A stretch of 64,000 nt of DNA from Cloeon dipterum. Its lineage: Eukaryota > Arthropoda > Insecta > Ephemeroptera > Baetidae. Each line of letters opens with the position of its first letter. Within the stretch, counting starts at the first letter, position 1. The notes under the pieces are model-generated. The model was given only the letters and a program-made list of their open reading frames with translations. It was not told the DNA's origin and did no database searches. Location: NCBI RefSeq assembly GCF_949628265.1, contig NC_088786.1:10540001-10604000 (forward strand), written 5' to 3'. Both the position numbers and the translations under genes were made by a program. Of the stretch, positions 10,172-61,092 are shown one piece after another.

Positions 10172-12864
10172 CTAGGCATTCTCTTTGTTGGCACCATAGG
10201 CTCTTGGCTTTGCCAGTCTGGATCTGAACTGTGAAATGAGGGAAATTTTAAAATAATTTAAATTTTCAATTCTTGAGATTTATAAATAACAAGCATGCAT
10301 GAGAATTTTACTCACTGTTGTTGTTGGGAGGTTGGATTTAAATGCACTTCGTGAATCTTTGACTGGAGTAGCCACTCTTGGTCCTGAGGGCGAGTTTACA
10401 TCTATGCTGCCCAGGGGTTTGCTGAAGGGCTTCATGGCTGTAGTGTGCTTTCTGGCACTGAGAAAGCCAGATGCTCTCTCACGGATGTGATTCTTCCATC
10501 TGAATATATCAGTGTTTAAAAAGCAGGAGTCCTTGCAAAAAGATGTTTGCAGAAAAGAAGGAGCAGAGGATAAGGTTGAGGATCGCTAGTTTTTGAACAA
10601 TTTTATTTATCATGTTTGACATAACTAAAGAGGATAAGGCATGCAAGAATAAAGAAATAGAGGCAAAATAAGTGAAGCTAAATAAATTCAACAATTTGTA
10701 GCATGCAGAACAACAAATTTGAGCTCACTCATCCAGGCTTTCTGCTTCAGAAGTATGAGCCATTTTGGTCTCTTCAGCAGGTTTGTCTTCCGAATCCAGG
10801 AAGGACAAATCTGTTATTGCAAGAGTTAAAGGGGAGGACCTCATGAAATTAACTTCCATACCAATTGATCGAAGACCTAAATTTGGAACCTCGAGGGTAT
10901 CAATAGATGTGGTGATGTCAGTCTCAGGAACAATTTTCAAACTGGGGCTTTTTAATTTCAGCTTTTCCACACCGCTGGTATCCAGATCTTCCGCGACAGA
11001 ATACAATAATTTAGGAAATTCATTAGAGACTCTCCTCACCTGTGGTACAATCAATTTCAAATTCGGAATTAAGGAGAAAAATCAATTATATTACGGTGTC
11101 GATCAGAAATTCTTCATCTGCAGACGTCACATCAGAATCCTCCCATGGTGGAATTTCATTTTCAATCCATTCTTTGCCTAAATAATGAGAGTAAAATTTT
11201 GAATTCTTGATTTTAAGATTATTACCTTCAGCAGCATCAGGAGCAGTGGCATTAAAATTTTCAGCTTTAGGATTTTTCTGTGATTGCAAGTCCATTTGAA
11301 GGGCACAATCATGATTTTCTCCAGAACTAAGAAGATTCAGGTTGGCAAAGTCAGAAGTGAGGTTTGTGCGAGAAGCATAAAAAGCCGCATTCATCAGGGA
11401 ATTTTGTGATTCTAAGGAATTGCGCGAATCCAATAAAGAAGCCTTCTCCTCTGCGATCTTTGCTGCTGCCAATACCATTTCAAATGGGTCGTTTGCATCT
11501 TGTGTTGCTTTTCTTTCAGTGTAGTCAAATGGGTCTTCAGAAATATTGGCGGAACAGAGATTTTTGTCAAAAGCGAATTGCTCATCAGGCTGACTCATTT
11601 CAAAACATTCAAAAGGAGTGCTTGTTGATAACCCATCTGTTACAGCAAAAACCAAGGGCGAAGCTTTGGTCTCACTAGCGTCAACAGCCAAGCTGGTATT
11701 CACAACACCAAGGCTGTCTTTCTCTGGCTTCAACATAGATTCACATTCAACTCCAACAACGGGAGAACTAAACGAGATCAAGTTGTCGGAAGTGTTGTTT
11801 GCAGGCGAGCCAGTGTCTGTGAATGATACAAAAATGTATGTATATATATTATACAATAATTTCACACTCAAGAACCTGTAAATTGGGTAAATTGAACCTG
11901 ATTACCAAACACTTTTTGAGTAAAATAAAACCTCACATTCAAAATTTGTGTGCATGTAATATTATTATATTAATTAGTAAGTGTTGATTGTGTATTAGGG
12001 ATAATCCATTTTATGATAAGTACATATATGTATTAAAATATGTATATCACGCGCACATTATCTTATGATACGCATACGCACTCAACCCTCCACCATCATA
12101 ATTATATTATGGGGGACTCACACTTTCCGCTCACTCACACTTCTCGCTCTGATGGGAAGATTCAATGTTAATCCCTATCCTAGCGAGAAGTGTGAGTTGG
12201 GCGAAAATGGTGAGTCTGCCATATGTTCATTTGTGGTAAGATTTGATGTGATATAAAAAGTATGTATGGCAGACTCACCATTTTCGCCCAACTCACACTT
12301 CTCGCTAGGATAGGGATTAACATTGAATCTTCCCATCAGAGCGAGAAGTGTGAGTGAGCGGAAAGTGTGAGCCCCCCATAGAGGTTTTTAGCAAAATGTT
12401 ATGTATGTATGTATGTAAAATAAAATATGTATATATATTTATAATTACATACACATTGTCTACAAACATATTATACTTATGTATGTAAACTCACTTAACA
12501 AACATAACACACCTGCGAATTTTGACGGCAACGGGGAGAATGGGTCCATTTCTGGATCGGAATGAAACGATTCTTGAATTCTTGAACTTACTGAAACGAT
12601 AAAAGCATGCGAGAATAAAATTGTAGATATGTACATATAATATTATTACAGACACTATGTAACTTCATACTTAATCAATATACATATATATATTATGGAA
12701 AATTTACAGTTTTTGCCACCCCTACTATTATTCAATCATATTATCATTATTATGTATTATGTACATAATGTGTGAATACCGGCAGAACCAGAAACTGTAA
12801 CTTTACTGATCTCCATACATACACACGATACACACCTATCCTGAATGATGGTCGCTCCTGACAT
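10172..12864 (-). CDS. Unrecognised Ser/Pro-rich protein with a C-terminal KEN box (6 exons, 478 aa)
   Basis: Exons: 12864-12780, 12590-12513, 11816-11095, 11039-10729, 10499-10316, 10228-10172. Phases are 1, 1, 0, 2, 0 and the total of 1437 nt closes exactly on TAG, which argues strongly for a real gene. The protein is low in predicted structure and rich in Ser, Thr, Asp and Glu. It has two DPF motifs with DPFDY and DPFEMV, and about nine Ser/Thr-Pro sites (for example SPLP, SPVV, STPF, KSPS, NSPSGPRVATP). The C-terminus is basic: a minimal destruction box RSRL (residues 462-465) followed by KEN (475-477), two residues from the end. Both are degrons read by the anaphase-promoting complex, so a cell-cycle-regulated protein is an inference. 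I do not recognise the family. The start is uncertain: the frame is open upstream to about 13053 without an ATG, and a later in-frame Met begins MEISK. The first donor (GTATTC) is weak. Confidence 0.7.
12108..12380. repeat. Nested foldback repeat (two 115-bp inverted arms, 43-bp loop)
   Basis: The left arm 12108-12222 and right arm 12266-12380 are inverted copies; I see only one mismatch (near the outer ends, A in the left arm against a G-equivalent in the right). Each arm itself contains a perfect 15-bp inverted pair, CTCACACTTCTCGCT and its complement, so the 15-mer occurs four times: 12134-12148, 12182-12196, 12292-12306 and 12340-12354. The repeat lies in intron 2 of the KEN-box gene. The size fits a MITE or foldback element or a hairpin-RNA source. 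I saw no clear target-site duplication. Confidence 0.9.
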
Positions 12865-14378
12865 CAACTTTCTGTCAGAATTTTCCGATCTTATAGAACT
12901 GGAAAAACTTGAAACCTGCTCAAACCCTTCCAGTCTTTCGCTTTTCAATTTTGATCTAGGATCACAACGAACGAACGAGCAACAATAGCAACATCCACCA
13001 CTGAATGTTATTTTGGTTTGAAGTTTGAAATGGCGCGTCAATGCTGCCACCACAATTTAGTGATTCTTTACGTTATTTTCATTCAATATAATATTATATA
13101 TTTATAATAGAATCGTATATTAAATTTATTTTTTCTATCCTTACAAAATTCGAAATTCATCAAAAGGTCTTTCAGACTTTTGAGGAATATATTTACTGGT
13201 ACAAACAAATACATTTTTTTTGTAAATAATATTTTTATGGATGAAAAGTTTTTTTATCGTTTTTATTACGGTTATTACATTGCATATTTTTGTGTTGGCT
13301 GCCTTGGACACTTTCGATTTTAAAACGCGCGAGAAAATCATGAACGCAAGGTTGTTTAGATTAGAAAATTTAGCGAAATCAGTGAAGGAAAGGCGAAAAG
13401 CACTGTTAACTGTATTATCAATTTTTTACTAATAAAATATATATCAATAACAATATTATATACAAAAACTTCACTTTTCTTAAATTAATTTTAACGCCAA
13501 TTATTTTGAATTGTGTGTTAAAAGATAAATTTCTAACATATCAACAAGGAATTTTTTAATGTTAGCCAGACTAGGCTGGAAAGCTGATTTTTTGTGGGAA
13601 TAAATTCAATTTTTCCTGAACGTACAATCGTACAAATATTGAGATATAATTTTTCCTATCAACGTCATAACAATAATTTTATTTCGTATATATATGCTAT
13701 CTAAAGTTCTACGACAGATATCATAACGCAGATAATTAAAAAAAATGGTAAAAACTTGCAATTAATTATTGCAAATTGGCGATTGATTTTATCCAAATCA
13801 CCCCCAGACCTCTCGTTACACAGCAATTCAGAGTTCAGAGATCTCTGTATAGATACATTTTGCTAACACTTTGAATGTTTATACATAATTTTTTTAGCAA
13901 AATAAAATTATAAATAGCGAATTTTAATTCTGAAAACTATTTACATAGTTATGTTTTCACTCTCTCAGCACATTACTGGAAAATAGGATTGAGCTAGAGC
14001 CCCTCCGAATGGGGTTTAGTTTTTTAAGAAAATTGGAGAAAATTGTATGTATCCTTAATAGGTATAGAAATATTAATTTGTATGAACAACCAAAATAATT
14101 CAATATTTAAAATATTGTACTTTTCCATTCACTCTCTTCCTTGCATAATATCGTACAATAATCAGTAGTTATTTATGATTTTTTGGCATTGTTAAAATCA
14201 TTCATTAAAACAAATTATCCATGAAAAATTACTAAAATATTAAATCAAGTTGATTTGGGCGAGAGAACCATACGATGGGTAAGAGGTAATAATGTTATAA
14301 ATGTTTTCTTAAATTTTAAGCCGAATTAAATTTATTACCGACCAATCATGTTGAATTACAATACATTTCTCAAGTACC
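12865..14378. other. Intergenic stretch between the KEN-box gene and eIF3g
   Basis: The part next to 12865 is an open frame without ATG, probably the 5' UTR of the KEN-box gene. The rest is AT-rich (many TATA and AATATTAT words) with no supported gene. The eIF3g 3' UTR lies at the right end. Confidence 0.4.
14331..14336 (-). terminator. Polyadenylation signal of eIF3g
   Basis: AATAAA on the minus strand, 43 nt after the eIF3g stop codon. Confidence 0.6.
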
Positions 14379-15273
14379 TTAATTTTGCGAAGGCTTAGAC
14401 CAGTCAACATTGAGAATCAAATGGTCATAGCCAAAGCCGTCCAACATTTCAATAGCCTTAGCGGCATCCGCTCTAAACTTGAAGTGGACATACGCAAATC
14501 CTTTGCAGCAATTTGTATTCTTGTCCTTGGCAAGGTAAAGCTTCGAGTAAGGGCCAAAAGGCTTGACGAGGTCCTCCAGATCAGCCTCTTGCGTGTTCTC
14601 CGACAGGTTGGAAATCCTGATAGCCAGAGTGTCATCCCTTCTCTGATGGGACATGCTGTCCGTGTTCTTAGCGCCCTCTCGCAAGCTTGGAGGCACGTAC
14701 TTGCCGCCAGTCTCCTTCTTTTCCATTCCTCCAATCGGGGGCTTCTTCTCCTCAGCCGCCTTGTTGGCCAGCACCAGCGAGTCCTTGTACGGGCACTTGG
14801 TGGTCCAGTGGTCGCCCTTGCAGTTACGGCACTTCATGACGTTCTGGTCCATGCCCTTCAGCTTGTTGATGCCAGAGTCGTCCGGCTTGTCGCTGTCTTC
14901 CTTGTTCGTGATGAACTGCATGTATACGTCTTCAGCCACGATGGTGGTTGCAGGGTTCGGGCCAGGCTTGTCGTTATGACTGTCCCCAAATTTGGGCCAG
15001 GTCTTGCGCTGCGCAATGGTTTTAGAGACAATTCGCTTCTCCATTTTGTATTGGCGAACAATTTTGACCTGGAAATCAAAATTAATTTAGTCCAATCTAG
15101 TGGCGAGGTTGGGTGGAGCTCTATACACATACTTTCTGGTTATTCTCATTGAAAGTGTATTCCGTGATAATTTTAACTCCATTTTTTATTGTTTCTGTTG
15201 GTTCCGGCAGCTTCTGATTTCCATCATCCTCCACCTCGTCAGCCCAGCTTGACTTCACCTCGATGTCGGGCAT
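14379..15273 (-). CDS. EIF3G: Eukaryotic translation initiation factor 3 subunit G (2 exons, 276 aa)
   Basis: This is the RNA-binding subunit of eIF3, which works with the 40S ribosome in scanning and reinitiation. Exons 15273-15133 (47 codons, phase 0) and 15068-14379 give 276 aa, close to other animal eIF3g proteins. The N-terminus [15 protein letters not shown] is typical of the family and precedes the eIF3i-binding region. A CCHC zinc knuckle uses C127, C130, H134 and C139. A C-terminal RRM has RNP2 LAIRISNL (195-202) and RNP1 KGFAYVHF (236-243). The start ATG follows an acceptor (TTTTCCAG-ACC-ATG), so there is a 5' UTR intron; a candidate non-coding exon ends at 15794 with donor GTGAGT. 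The exon is much richer in GC than its flanks. A long open frame on the opposite strand (14385-15152) is only its shadow. Confidence 0.95.
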
Positions 15274-15471
15274 GGTCTGGAAAAGAAATAAAAGAATATT
15301 GACACACTTACACCGTCGAATATGTATACATAATGTATGATAATAATTTGCACAATAATTTTGCGAGTGTTTTCGTGTATATAATAATATAATTATGTAC
15401 ATCATGTTGTGTACATTATAGTACACTTGAACTGCCTTCAAGATTCGAAATTTACACATGAATTTGTTTAT

Positions 15472-15491
15472 TATGTATGTATGTATGTATT
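15472..15491. repeat. TATG tetranucleotide microsatellite
   Basis: About five tandem TATG units in the eIF3g 5' UTR intron. Shorter runs of the same unit occur at about 12403-12416 and 28695-28705. Confidence 0.6.
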
Positions 15492-17173
15492 TATGTATTT
15501 TTCATTTACATATATTGGACACCATCGGCGTATCATACGACAAGCGTTTTAATATTCATTAAGTTAAATAATAAAATTAACATTATTTTATGGCATTGAG
15601 GTGTCAAGTTTGAGTTTTAACGAACCAAATCCAAAGGGGCAACAATTTCATGACAGTCAGTGATAGAAAGCCAGCTCTTCACTTCAGTTCTCTTTTGTTT
15701 ATACGGGCTCTCAATGCTATTCTCGGCCCAATATTTACAAAATTAAATATTTGGTTTCACCACGGAGTAAAAGAAATTAGAAATTTTACTCACGGGAAAG
15801 AATTTGATGCGATATTCCTAAAAATATTGGGATTCTAGACACAAGCGTGCTGTTCTCTGCACACGTCGTGTCAACAATTTATCGGCCATTTGCACAGCTA
15901 CGCGCATGCCCTTGCTTGAGTGGCGCGCTGAGAATAAAATGTTCAAAACTTCTAATTTGTTCTCGTTTTATTTCATACGCTCACATAATTTATTTAAATT
16001 TTTAACTTTTAATTCATGTGCCTAGCTTGAGATATGCCAATATTATAGTGGATGAACTGATTAATACTCAAAATTACATATAAATTATTACATAAATAAA
16101 GTTTATTATTAAGAAAGTTTAGTTTTGATGGTATTTTGCGTATTTTGTCTAGAGATTGAGACATTTAATTCCTATTGTCAGAATATTGAAAACATTGAAT
16201 TATTTTCAAATCAGAAAGCAAGAATTTATTTGTTAAGAGTGTTAGAGTTTAAAAGGAAAATATTGACATTTTTTATAAAATAATTGAAAAATGAAGAAAA
16301 ACACTTAAACGCCAAATTATAAAAGATCTGTTCTGTATTCTGTAGAATTATGAAAAATTATCAGCATTGCATTATACTGAGAATGCTGTATTTAATTAAA
16401 CTTGTAAAAAGAGCCTCTCCCTTCAATAGCATACCATGGAATAATAAAAAGTAAAGAGATTTCTGTAATGTTCTCAAAGGATACTCAGTTGCGGCGTCTA
16501 GTCTGTTGGGTGATTTTTTTGTGGAAATACAACCAAGCGCAAACAATCTCGTTGCTAATGAAAATCGGTGAAAAGGCGGAGGCGTTGCGGTGCACCTTGC
16601 CGCCTGCTGTTTATTTCCGTTTCAGGTGCGATGCTGCGAATTGACACACAATTCCTTCTAGCACTTTTCTCTCTGTTAGAAAGATTTAACAAAAATAAAC
16701 TTTCCAAATAGCTGAAAAATATTTTAACCTGAGAATTTTTTTGAAAAGCATTTAATTGTTTTCAATAGAAGGAAAAAATCAGAAAAATCTAACAAAACTA
16801 CCATAAAAAATTGTTATTTTTGAACCGAAACTCTCTTCTTGAATATTGCGGAAATGGTAGGGAAATAATATTTTGTCCATGGTGTGTAGCATTTTAATTT
16901 GTTAGACAATAATTAGAGACTATTTCATCCAGTTGAAGAATTGCCAACACTTTCATCAGAGAAGGCAATAATGAGAAAAACAATCGATCACGAGGGAAAT
17001 TTGACAAGCCTGAGGTGTGGTTGGGGGCTGAAGCGGCGAGCGAGCGGGCAAGGGTGGCTACGGCCATCGTCGCCCCGCAAAATCAACAAACTGAGAGCGC
17101 AGGAACAGGGAGGGGCGTCAGCAGCGATTTAAAGTGCGCGTGAAATGTTGTGCACCGCGAGTTCAGCTGGCAG

Positions 17174-17179
17174 TCAGTC
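17174..17179 (+). promoter_or_regulatory. Candidate initiator (TCAGTC) of STK32
   Basis: It matches the arthropod initiator TCAGTY and lies in a GC-rich block about 115 nt before the STK32 ATG. Transcription from here would exclude the in-frame ATG at 17145, supporting the start at 17292. Confidence 0.3.
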
Positions 17180-17291
17180 TGGTGGTTGGAGGCGCAAGGG
17201 TCGTACGCACGGAGATGGCCGTGCCGCTCAGCTGAACGCACTCTCTGCCACCCTTTCGCTCTCGCCGCCCGTTCCCGAACGGCCAACAACC

Positions 17292-55935
<38,644 letters not shown>

Positions 55936-58900
55936 CCAAAGGCCGCTGGATCATCTGACTCGAGTGAAAAGCTGATCTGACTTTTTCCTTCAAATGGAGC
56001 AGTCAGTTCAAAACTACAGCGACCAAAGCTCCTGTTGCTTATGCAATGCGCCGGGACTTGGAGTGATGCAGGTTGTATAAGTGCAATTCTCTGATAGAGA
56101 TTGCGTCTTTAACTCTCTCGGATTTTAAATTTCTATCGAGCTCGCACTCCACGCACTGCAGTGGAATATTTTGGTAGAGAATTTTTATTTTTAGCAAATG
56201 TATCTTTTACCCACCAGTCGAAGGTGATAAAAGAGGAAATAATAGTAGTTGTGTATCATAAAATGCTGAACTTCTGAAAAGCAATTTCAATTTTCATCAA
56301 GTACAGCGAAAAGATTTCCCTCAAGCTTCTGAATATGTTTTCTTCATTTTGACTTGCGAAGTTTCCAACTCGAGATGTCGCAAACTGTAAGTGAAGCACC
56401 ATATCACAGAAAGTTTAAAAGTTCTCTCTTTAAACGCTGTTTAAACTTGATGCCAAAACGGGTGAATAAAAAACTATGCGTGCGCGTATTTCTGTTTCTA
56501 CCAAAGGAAGAAGGGAGTTTCTTCTTGTTAAATGAATAATCAATCCATTTCACTAAAACATCCCTACCAACAGGTGCTCGAAAGCAAACTAAACGCGCAT
56601 AAAATAAGCCGAATATCAGTATTATAATGGAAAAGTTCCACCTTGACGTGTACATATATTTTTGGACGAGAACCAAATCTCATTCTAAATAATTAAAAGT
56701 AATATAAATATATATACATTTTAAAAAAATCAGCATTTACTTGGTGAGTTGTGATGAAAGAGGAAGAAGTTATGCTGGGATGTGAACTACGCAAACTACG
56801 TGTATGTGCCTGAAATTTGTCTAATCTATCAATCATTAGCTGAAAATGAGAGTAAATGAATTAAAAAAACTATTACCTGCTTAAAAAGGAAAAGAGTTCC
56901 GCACCGATCAAAGAAATTCTCATTTCGCCGCGCAAAATCACAAATATGCACTACATTGGGGCCACAGAAGAAAGGAATCATAGTTAACCAATATTATCAA
57001 ATCAAAACCCGATAGAACCACTTTTATTGCACAAAATTAAATGTGGCACAAGTGAATAAAATATTTAAAATCGCAATCTTTTTCATGTTCCAACAAAGGG
57101 GCTTTTTTATCTGTCTGACTTTAGATTAGTGAGGCTGTTTTAAAACATCCAGTTTGAATAAAGATATTTCGCGAACGGCAAAGAGTTTTGGAAGTTCATT
57201 TGTGATAAAAATTTTCTTTACGAATCCTAAGGTGTAAAAATACATCTGTTTGCCGTTGTCGATGTTTGCTAATAAAGGAATGTCGTGTAAAACAAATTAA
57301 ACGTAATCTTCCTTATATATCCTTCTAGTTATTACTGTCTTATTTATTACAAGGTGATTTCTGAAATGATTTGCCAGCTACAGTTTATGATTGAATAAAA
57401 ACAACTCGAACCATAGCAAAGGATAATTCATTCGTGGATCTGATAATATTAAGTGAAGAGTCTCTGACTTTGAAAGTAACTTATGCTGTGCAAATTAATT
57501 CCAATTGAAGCTTTGAGCAGATACATCGCACCAGACAAAGCTACTTCAGCTACCAAAGATTTCAACATATGTAAATGGCAGGTAACATGCTTAGATCAAA
57601 AGATTACAGCTGCTGAGGAAACGGACGTGTAAGTTTTTGGATTTGCTCAGCACATGTGAAGTCATTTGCACCATTCCACTGATGATGATGGTGATGGATA
57701 GCACTTGCGGGATCCGTGGTCGTCAAAGATGCGCAAACATGTATTCTCAGCGGGCGAAGTTGTTAAGTGGCTTTTGATAAATATGCAGCGAGCTGGGAGC
57801 TCTTGCACTCCAATTCGTCTGACTGGCAAGAGGGAGAGATCGGCTTGAAGCAAAGTTCGTGAGCAGATGTTAGTAAACTGGTGCCCGCGACAAGCGGCAA
57901 ATAAGGCAGAGCTCGCATCCGCCGACATGGGAGGCGCGCAAATTAGATCAAATCATGTTCGCATTACGCAAATGAACGAGCCAACCAAAAGGCTTATTTT
58001 TACGGCTGAGTCGTTGTGCGTGATAATATCATTCCAGGGCTGATGTTGTAAATTGAATTTGAACGCTCGACGAGAGAATTTATTTCTCTTCTGTGAGAAA
58101 AACAACTATTTGCTGAGAGAGACGGAAATTTTGCGAGAATGCCCTTTTATCGGCTTCGCGTTTAATAATAAGCTTAGAGGAGCAACCTCGTTTTGTTTGA
58201 AAATCTTTTTAAATAAATGTTCTGGAATCACAAAGATATATCCTAAAAATATAACCACTTTCCAGCTCTTCTAAACAGTGCAATATTTTTGAGGAGGGCA
58301 TGCCATTTTTTACCCAAACTAGAAACATTGACTATTTACTTCACGTGTGCCTGCCAATTGAGATTGAAATACATGATTAGCTTTGACCCGAACACTTCCT
58401 ATCGACCGACCAGGAAATGACTAGCGGTCTGCCCCGCTGATGGCAACCAAAAGGCGTCACCACGTAACCGAACAAATCAGTCACGCGGCTAAAAATGAAC
58501 CCATCACTCGGATACATTATTTCCCCCGGAGGGGCTATGATTAATTGCCCCGAAAAATGACAGCCCCCGTTCGTCCGCAAGCACAACACAGCGCTGCCAA
58601 AATCCCTTTTTTATTCAATTTCCTCGCAAATGTTGATTAATGAACGGACCTAAAAGCTTGGTGCACGTCCAGTGCAATATGGAAATAAGCCATGCTAATT
58701 TTACAGTCAAATTTTCTTACAAGCGCAAGTAATAGTACATAAAGTTTCATCAATTTCTTGGATAGGAAATAATGTTTTTGGAAAAAACGGCGTTCATCTT
58801 GTTCTCTCTGTGCACTGATGATTGTCACTTTTATTGTGTACAAAATTAGCTGAGTATTGTGATACGAGGGCACAACAATGACGCTAGAGAATGATGCCAG

Positions 58901-61073
58901 AGCAGAAGGGTGACGAGCCGATCAACGGAACGAATAGAGAGCGAGATGAGAAAGCGAACGTGGAGCAGCTCTTCAGTCAGTCACTTATTTTGGGTTCAGT
59001 GATGAGCGCGACAGACACCGACCGGCTCCTCGCCTGGCTCGGACATCAGCAGATTGAACGAACGAGCGCGCGAGGTGTGTTATTACGTTACAACTCTTTG
59101 TGCTCCTTGGCCGGCAGCGACTCCTGCGTCTTCTCAGGTGACAGATGGGCCGCCGAGATGCAAACTGACATATTTGTGTTTTTCTTTCTGCTTTTGTGAT
59201 CGCCGCGCGGGCCACCATGAAAAGTGAGTATTACATTACCCACCGAATTTATCATTCCACCCATCAATTTTCTGTTAATGAGACTGTCCACCTCCTCGCA
59301 GCAGGTTCCTCTTTCTAATTTTCGTCCGTCCACGCACGCACCACCACTCCCCAGTGTGCCTTCTCAAATTCGCCCCTTTGTGTGTTGTCTGTTCTAACAC
59401 AATTCATCTTTTTCTCTCAAAGCCCCTCTGGCCACAGCTTCCAGTGGAATTAATTAATCCATTTTGTCGCGCTTTTGGTTTTCGCGTGTAACCTGAGGCT
59501 TTGTATGTGTGCTCAAGACCTAATGGTAGGTCACTAGACTTCTATCTATTGTGGCGAAGCCTTTGCATTTTATGTGGCTTTTTTAGGGAAGAAAACAACA
59601 AATCTCTTAAACTATAACCATTTTTTAAGGGAAATTGAACAATTACTGGGATTAAATTTAAATTTAGATTGATATTGGACTGCAATTTATAAAAATATTA
59701 AATTAAATTAAAGCTGTAGCGATGTGAGGTAAAGTAGGTAATAATTGTGATTCCCATAAATCGCTTATAAGTTAGTTGTGCTGAAATGTTCACGCAACGA
59801 AATAATGCGCATAAAATGCACAATCTACCTGAGGCAGGTCATTTTGTTTTTTTTAAGACGTTGAATAGAATTAGCGAGCAGTATTACTCGCCAAAAATGA
59901 AAGCTAACATTTCCTCAGGTAGCCCTGGTGGACTTCCTCTTAACCCGCAACAAATATTTAAAATTAGCGAGATCATCAATTACATTTGCAATCAATAGAA
60001 TCATCTCAAACACTCTGTTCGTGCGCTCCGACAGATTCGAAGTGGAATGATAACGAGGGGGATATGGGAAACTTTACCTCATATAGTTATAAAGCTTAAA
60101 TTCCAATTTTACTCGTTTGATATGATACCCAGATCAATTAAGAAAAAAACAATGACGTCATAACAAATGGAGAACATTTATTAGTTGGGGTTGGAAGAAT
60201 GTCACAAAATATTTTATGTTAAACAAAGACTATTAAGCGAAATACAAATTCTATAGCACAGGTCCTATTCGTCGCGAAAATGTTATTGAAACTAGCAAAA
60301 CTAAGCTTTTCTCGAAGCAAGAGAAACATTTCTGCACTATCGGCACAAGTCACAATATAGCTGATCAGCAGGGGATGGCCGCTGCCAAATGACGAATTAG
60401 CGAGCGTCGGCGGGGATGCGGACCCAAAAAGTGACACTTTTAAGACCAATTAAGCTGAGCAAGACGAACGTTTCTTGAGGCGCGCGAAACACTCTGGGGG
60501 CAGGCATTCTTTGCGAGAGAAAGAAAGAGAGAGAGAGAGAGTGCCGATGCCTCGATCATCCATCAGTCGTCTCGCACACAAAGGGCCCATTTCGTTATAC
60601 GTTTGCTGCGAAAAAAGGCCGCACTCAAAACAAACACCGCTAATTTTGCGCCGAAAAGTTGGTCTGCAGCCGGAGTAGCGTAATAAACGAGCGGCGGAGA
60701 GTGGGTAATAAGCGCGACGCGTGCGAGCGTTGCGGTGGTGGCGGAGGCGATGATATTCTTCTTTTCCTCATCCTCCGTCTTGGCAGGGGCACGTTATGTG
60801 TTGGTTTACCGCGTGCACGTATATATATGTTATGAAAAACGAACACGCCGGCGGGCCTTCGCAGCCGGCTGCTTTTATTTAGTGCGAAGAGAGCAGCAGC
60901 CGCTCGCGGCCGCTCGCCTGCGTGCGTGTCCGGTTGCATAATTTTCGCCGCCAGTCGATTTGCTCACATTCGCATCTCTGGTTGCGCGGCAAGAAGTGTG
61001 TTGAGTGAGTTGTGTGCCGCGCTGGCTTGTCACCTCAAGTGGATTATTATGCGGATTTAGCTGAAAGGGAAGC
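55936..61073. other. STK32 3' UTR, intergenic stretch and candidate promoter
   Basis: The STK32 3' UTR lies at the left. The middle part is AT-rich with no supported gene. GC content rises at about 58880-59200 (with TCAGTC at 58977-58982) and at 60470-61070, the latter with GA repeats at about 60521-60541 and a TATATATA stretch at about 60820. Confidence 0.4.
56465..56470 (+). terminator. STK32: Candidate polyadenylation signal of STK32
   Basis: First AATAAA downstream of the STK32 stop, about 530 nt away. Confidence 0.4.
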
Positions 61074-61091
61074 ATGGACGACGAATGCTGC
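61074..61091 (+). CDS. Candidate first coding exon of a gene leaving the window on the right
   Basis: ATG GAC GAC GAA TGC TGC T followed by GTAAGTAT, a near-perfect donor, gives MDDECC and a split codon. The upstream 600 nt are GC-rich and promoter-like, and no other gene accounts for them. I found no second exon before 64000, so the product is unknown. The exon end may shift by one base (61091 or 61092) depending on the exact GT. Confidence 0.3.
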
Positions 61092-61092
61092 T

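Larger units (their letters stand above)
15274..17291. other. Divergent 5' regions of eIF3g and STK32
   Basis: This contains the eIF3g 5' UTR intron with a TATG repeat at about 15472-15491, a candidate eIF3g UTR exon ending at 15794, AT-rich sequence from about 15950 to 16900, and the GC-rich 5' UTR and promoter of STK32 from about 17000. No other gene is seen. Confidence 0.4.

Noticed and set aside
14385..15152. 255-codon plus-strand frame
   Set aside because: It lies antisense to eIF3g exon 2, whose identity is certain; Leu/Val/Arg-rich shadow.
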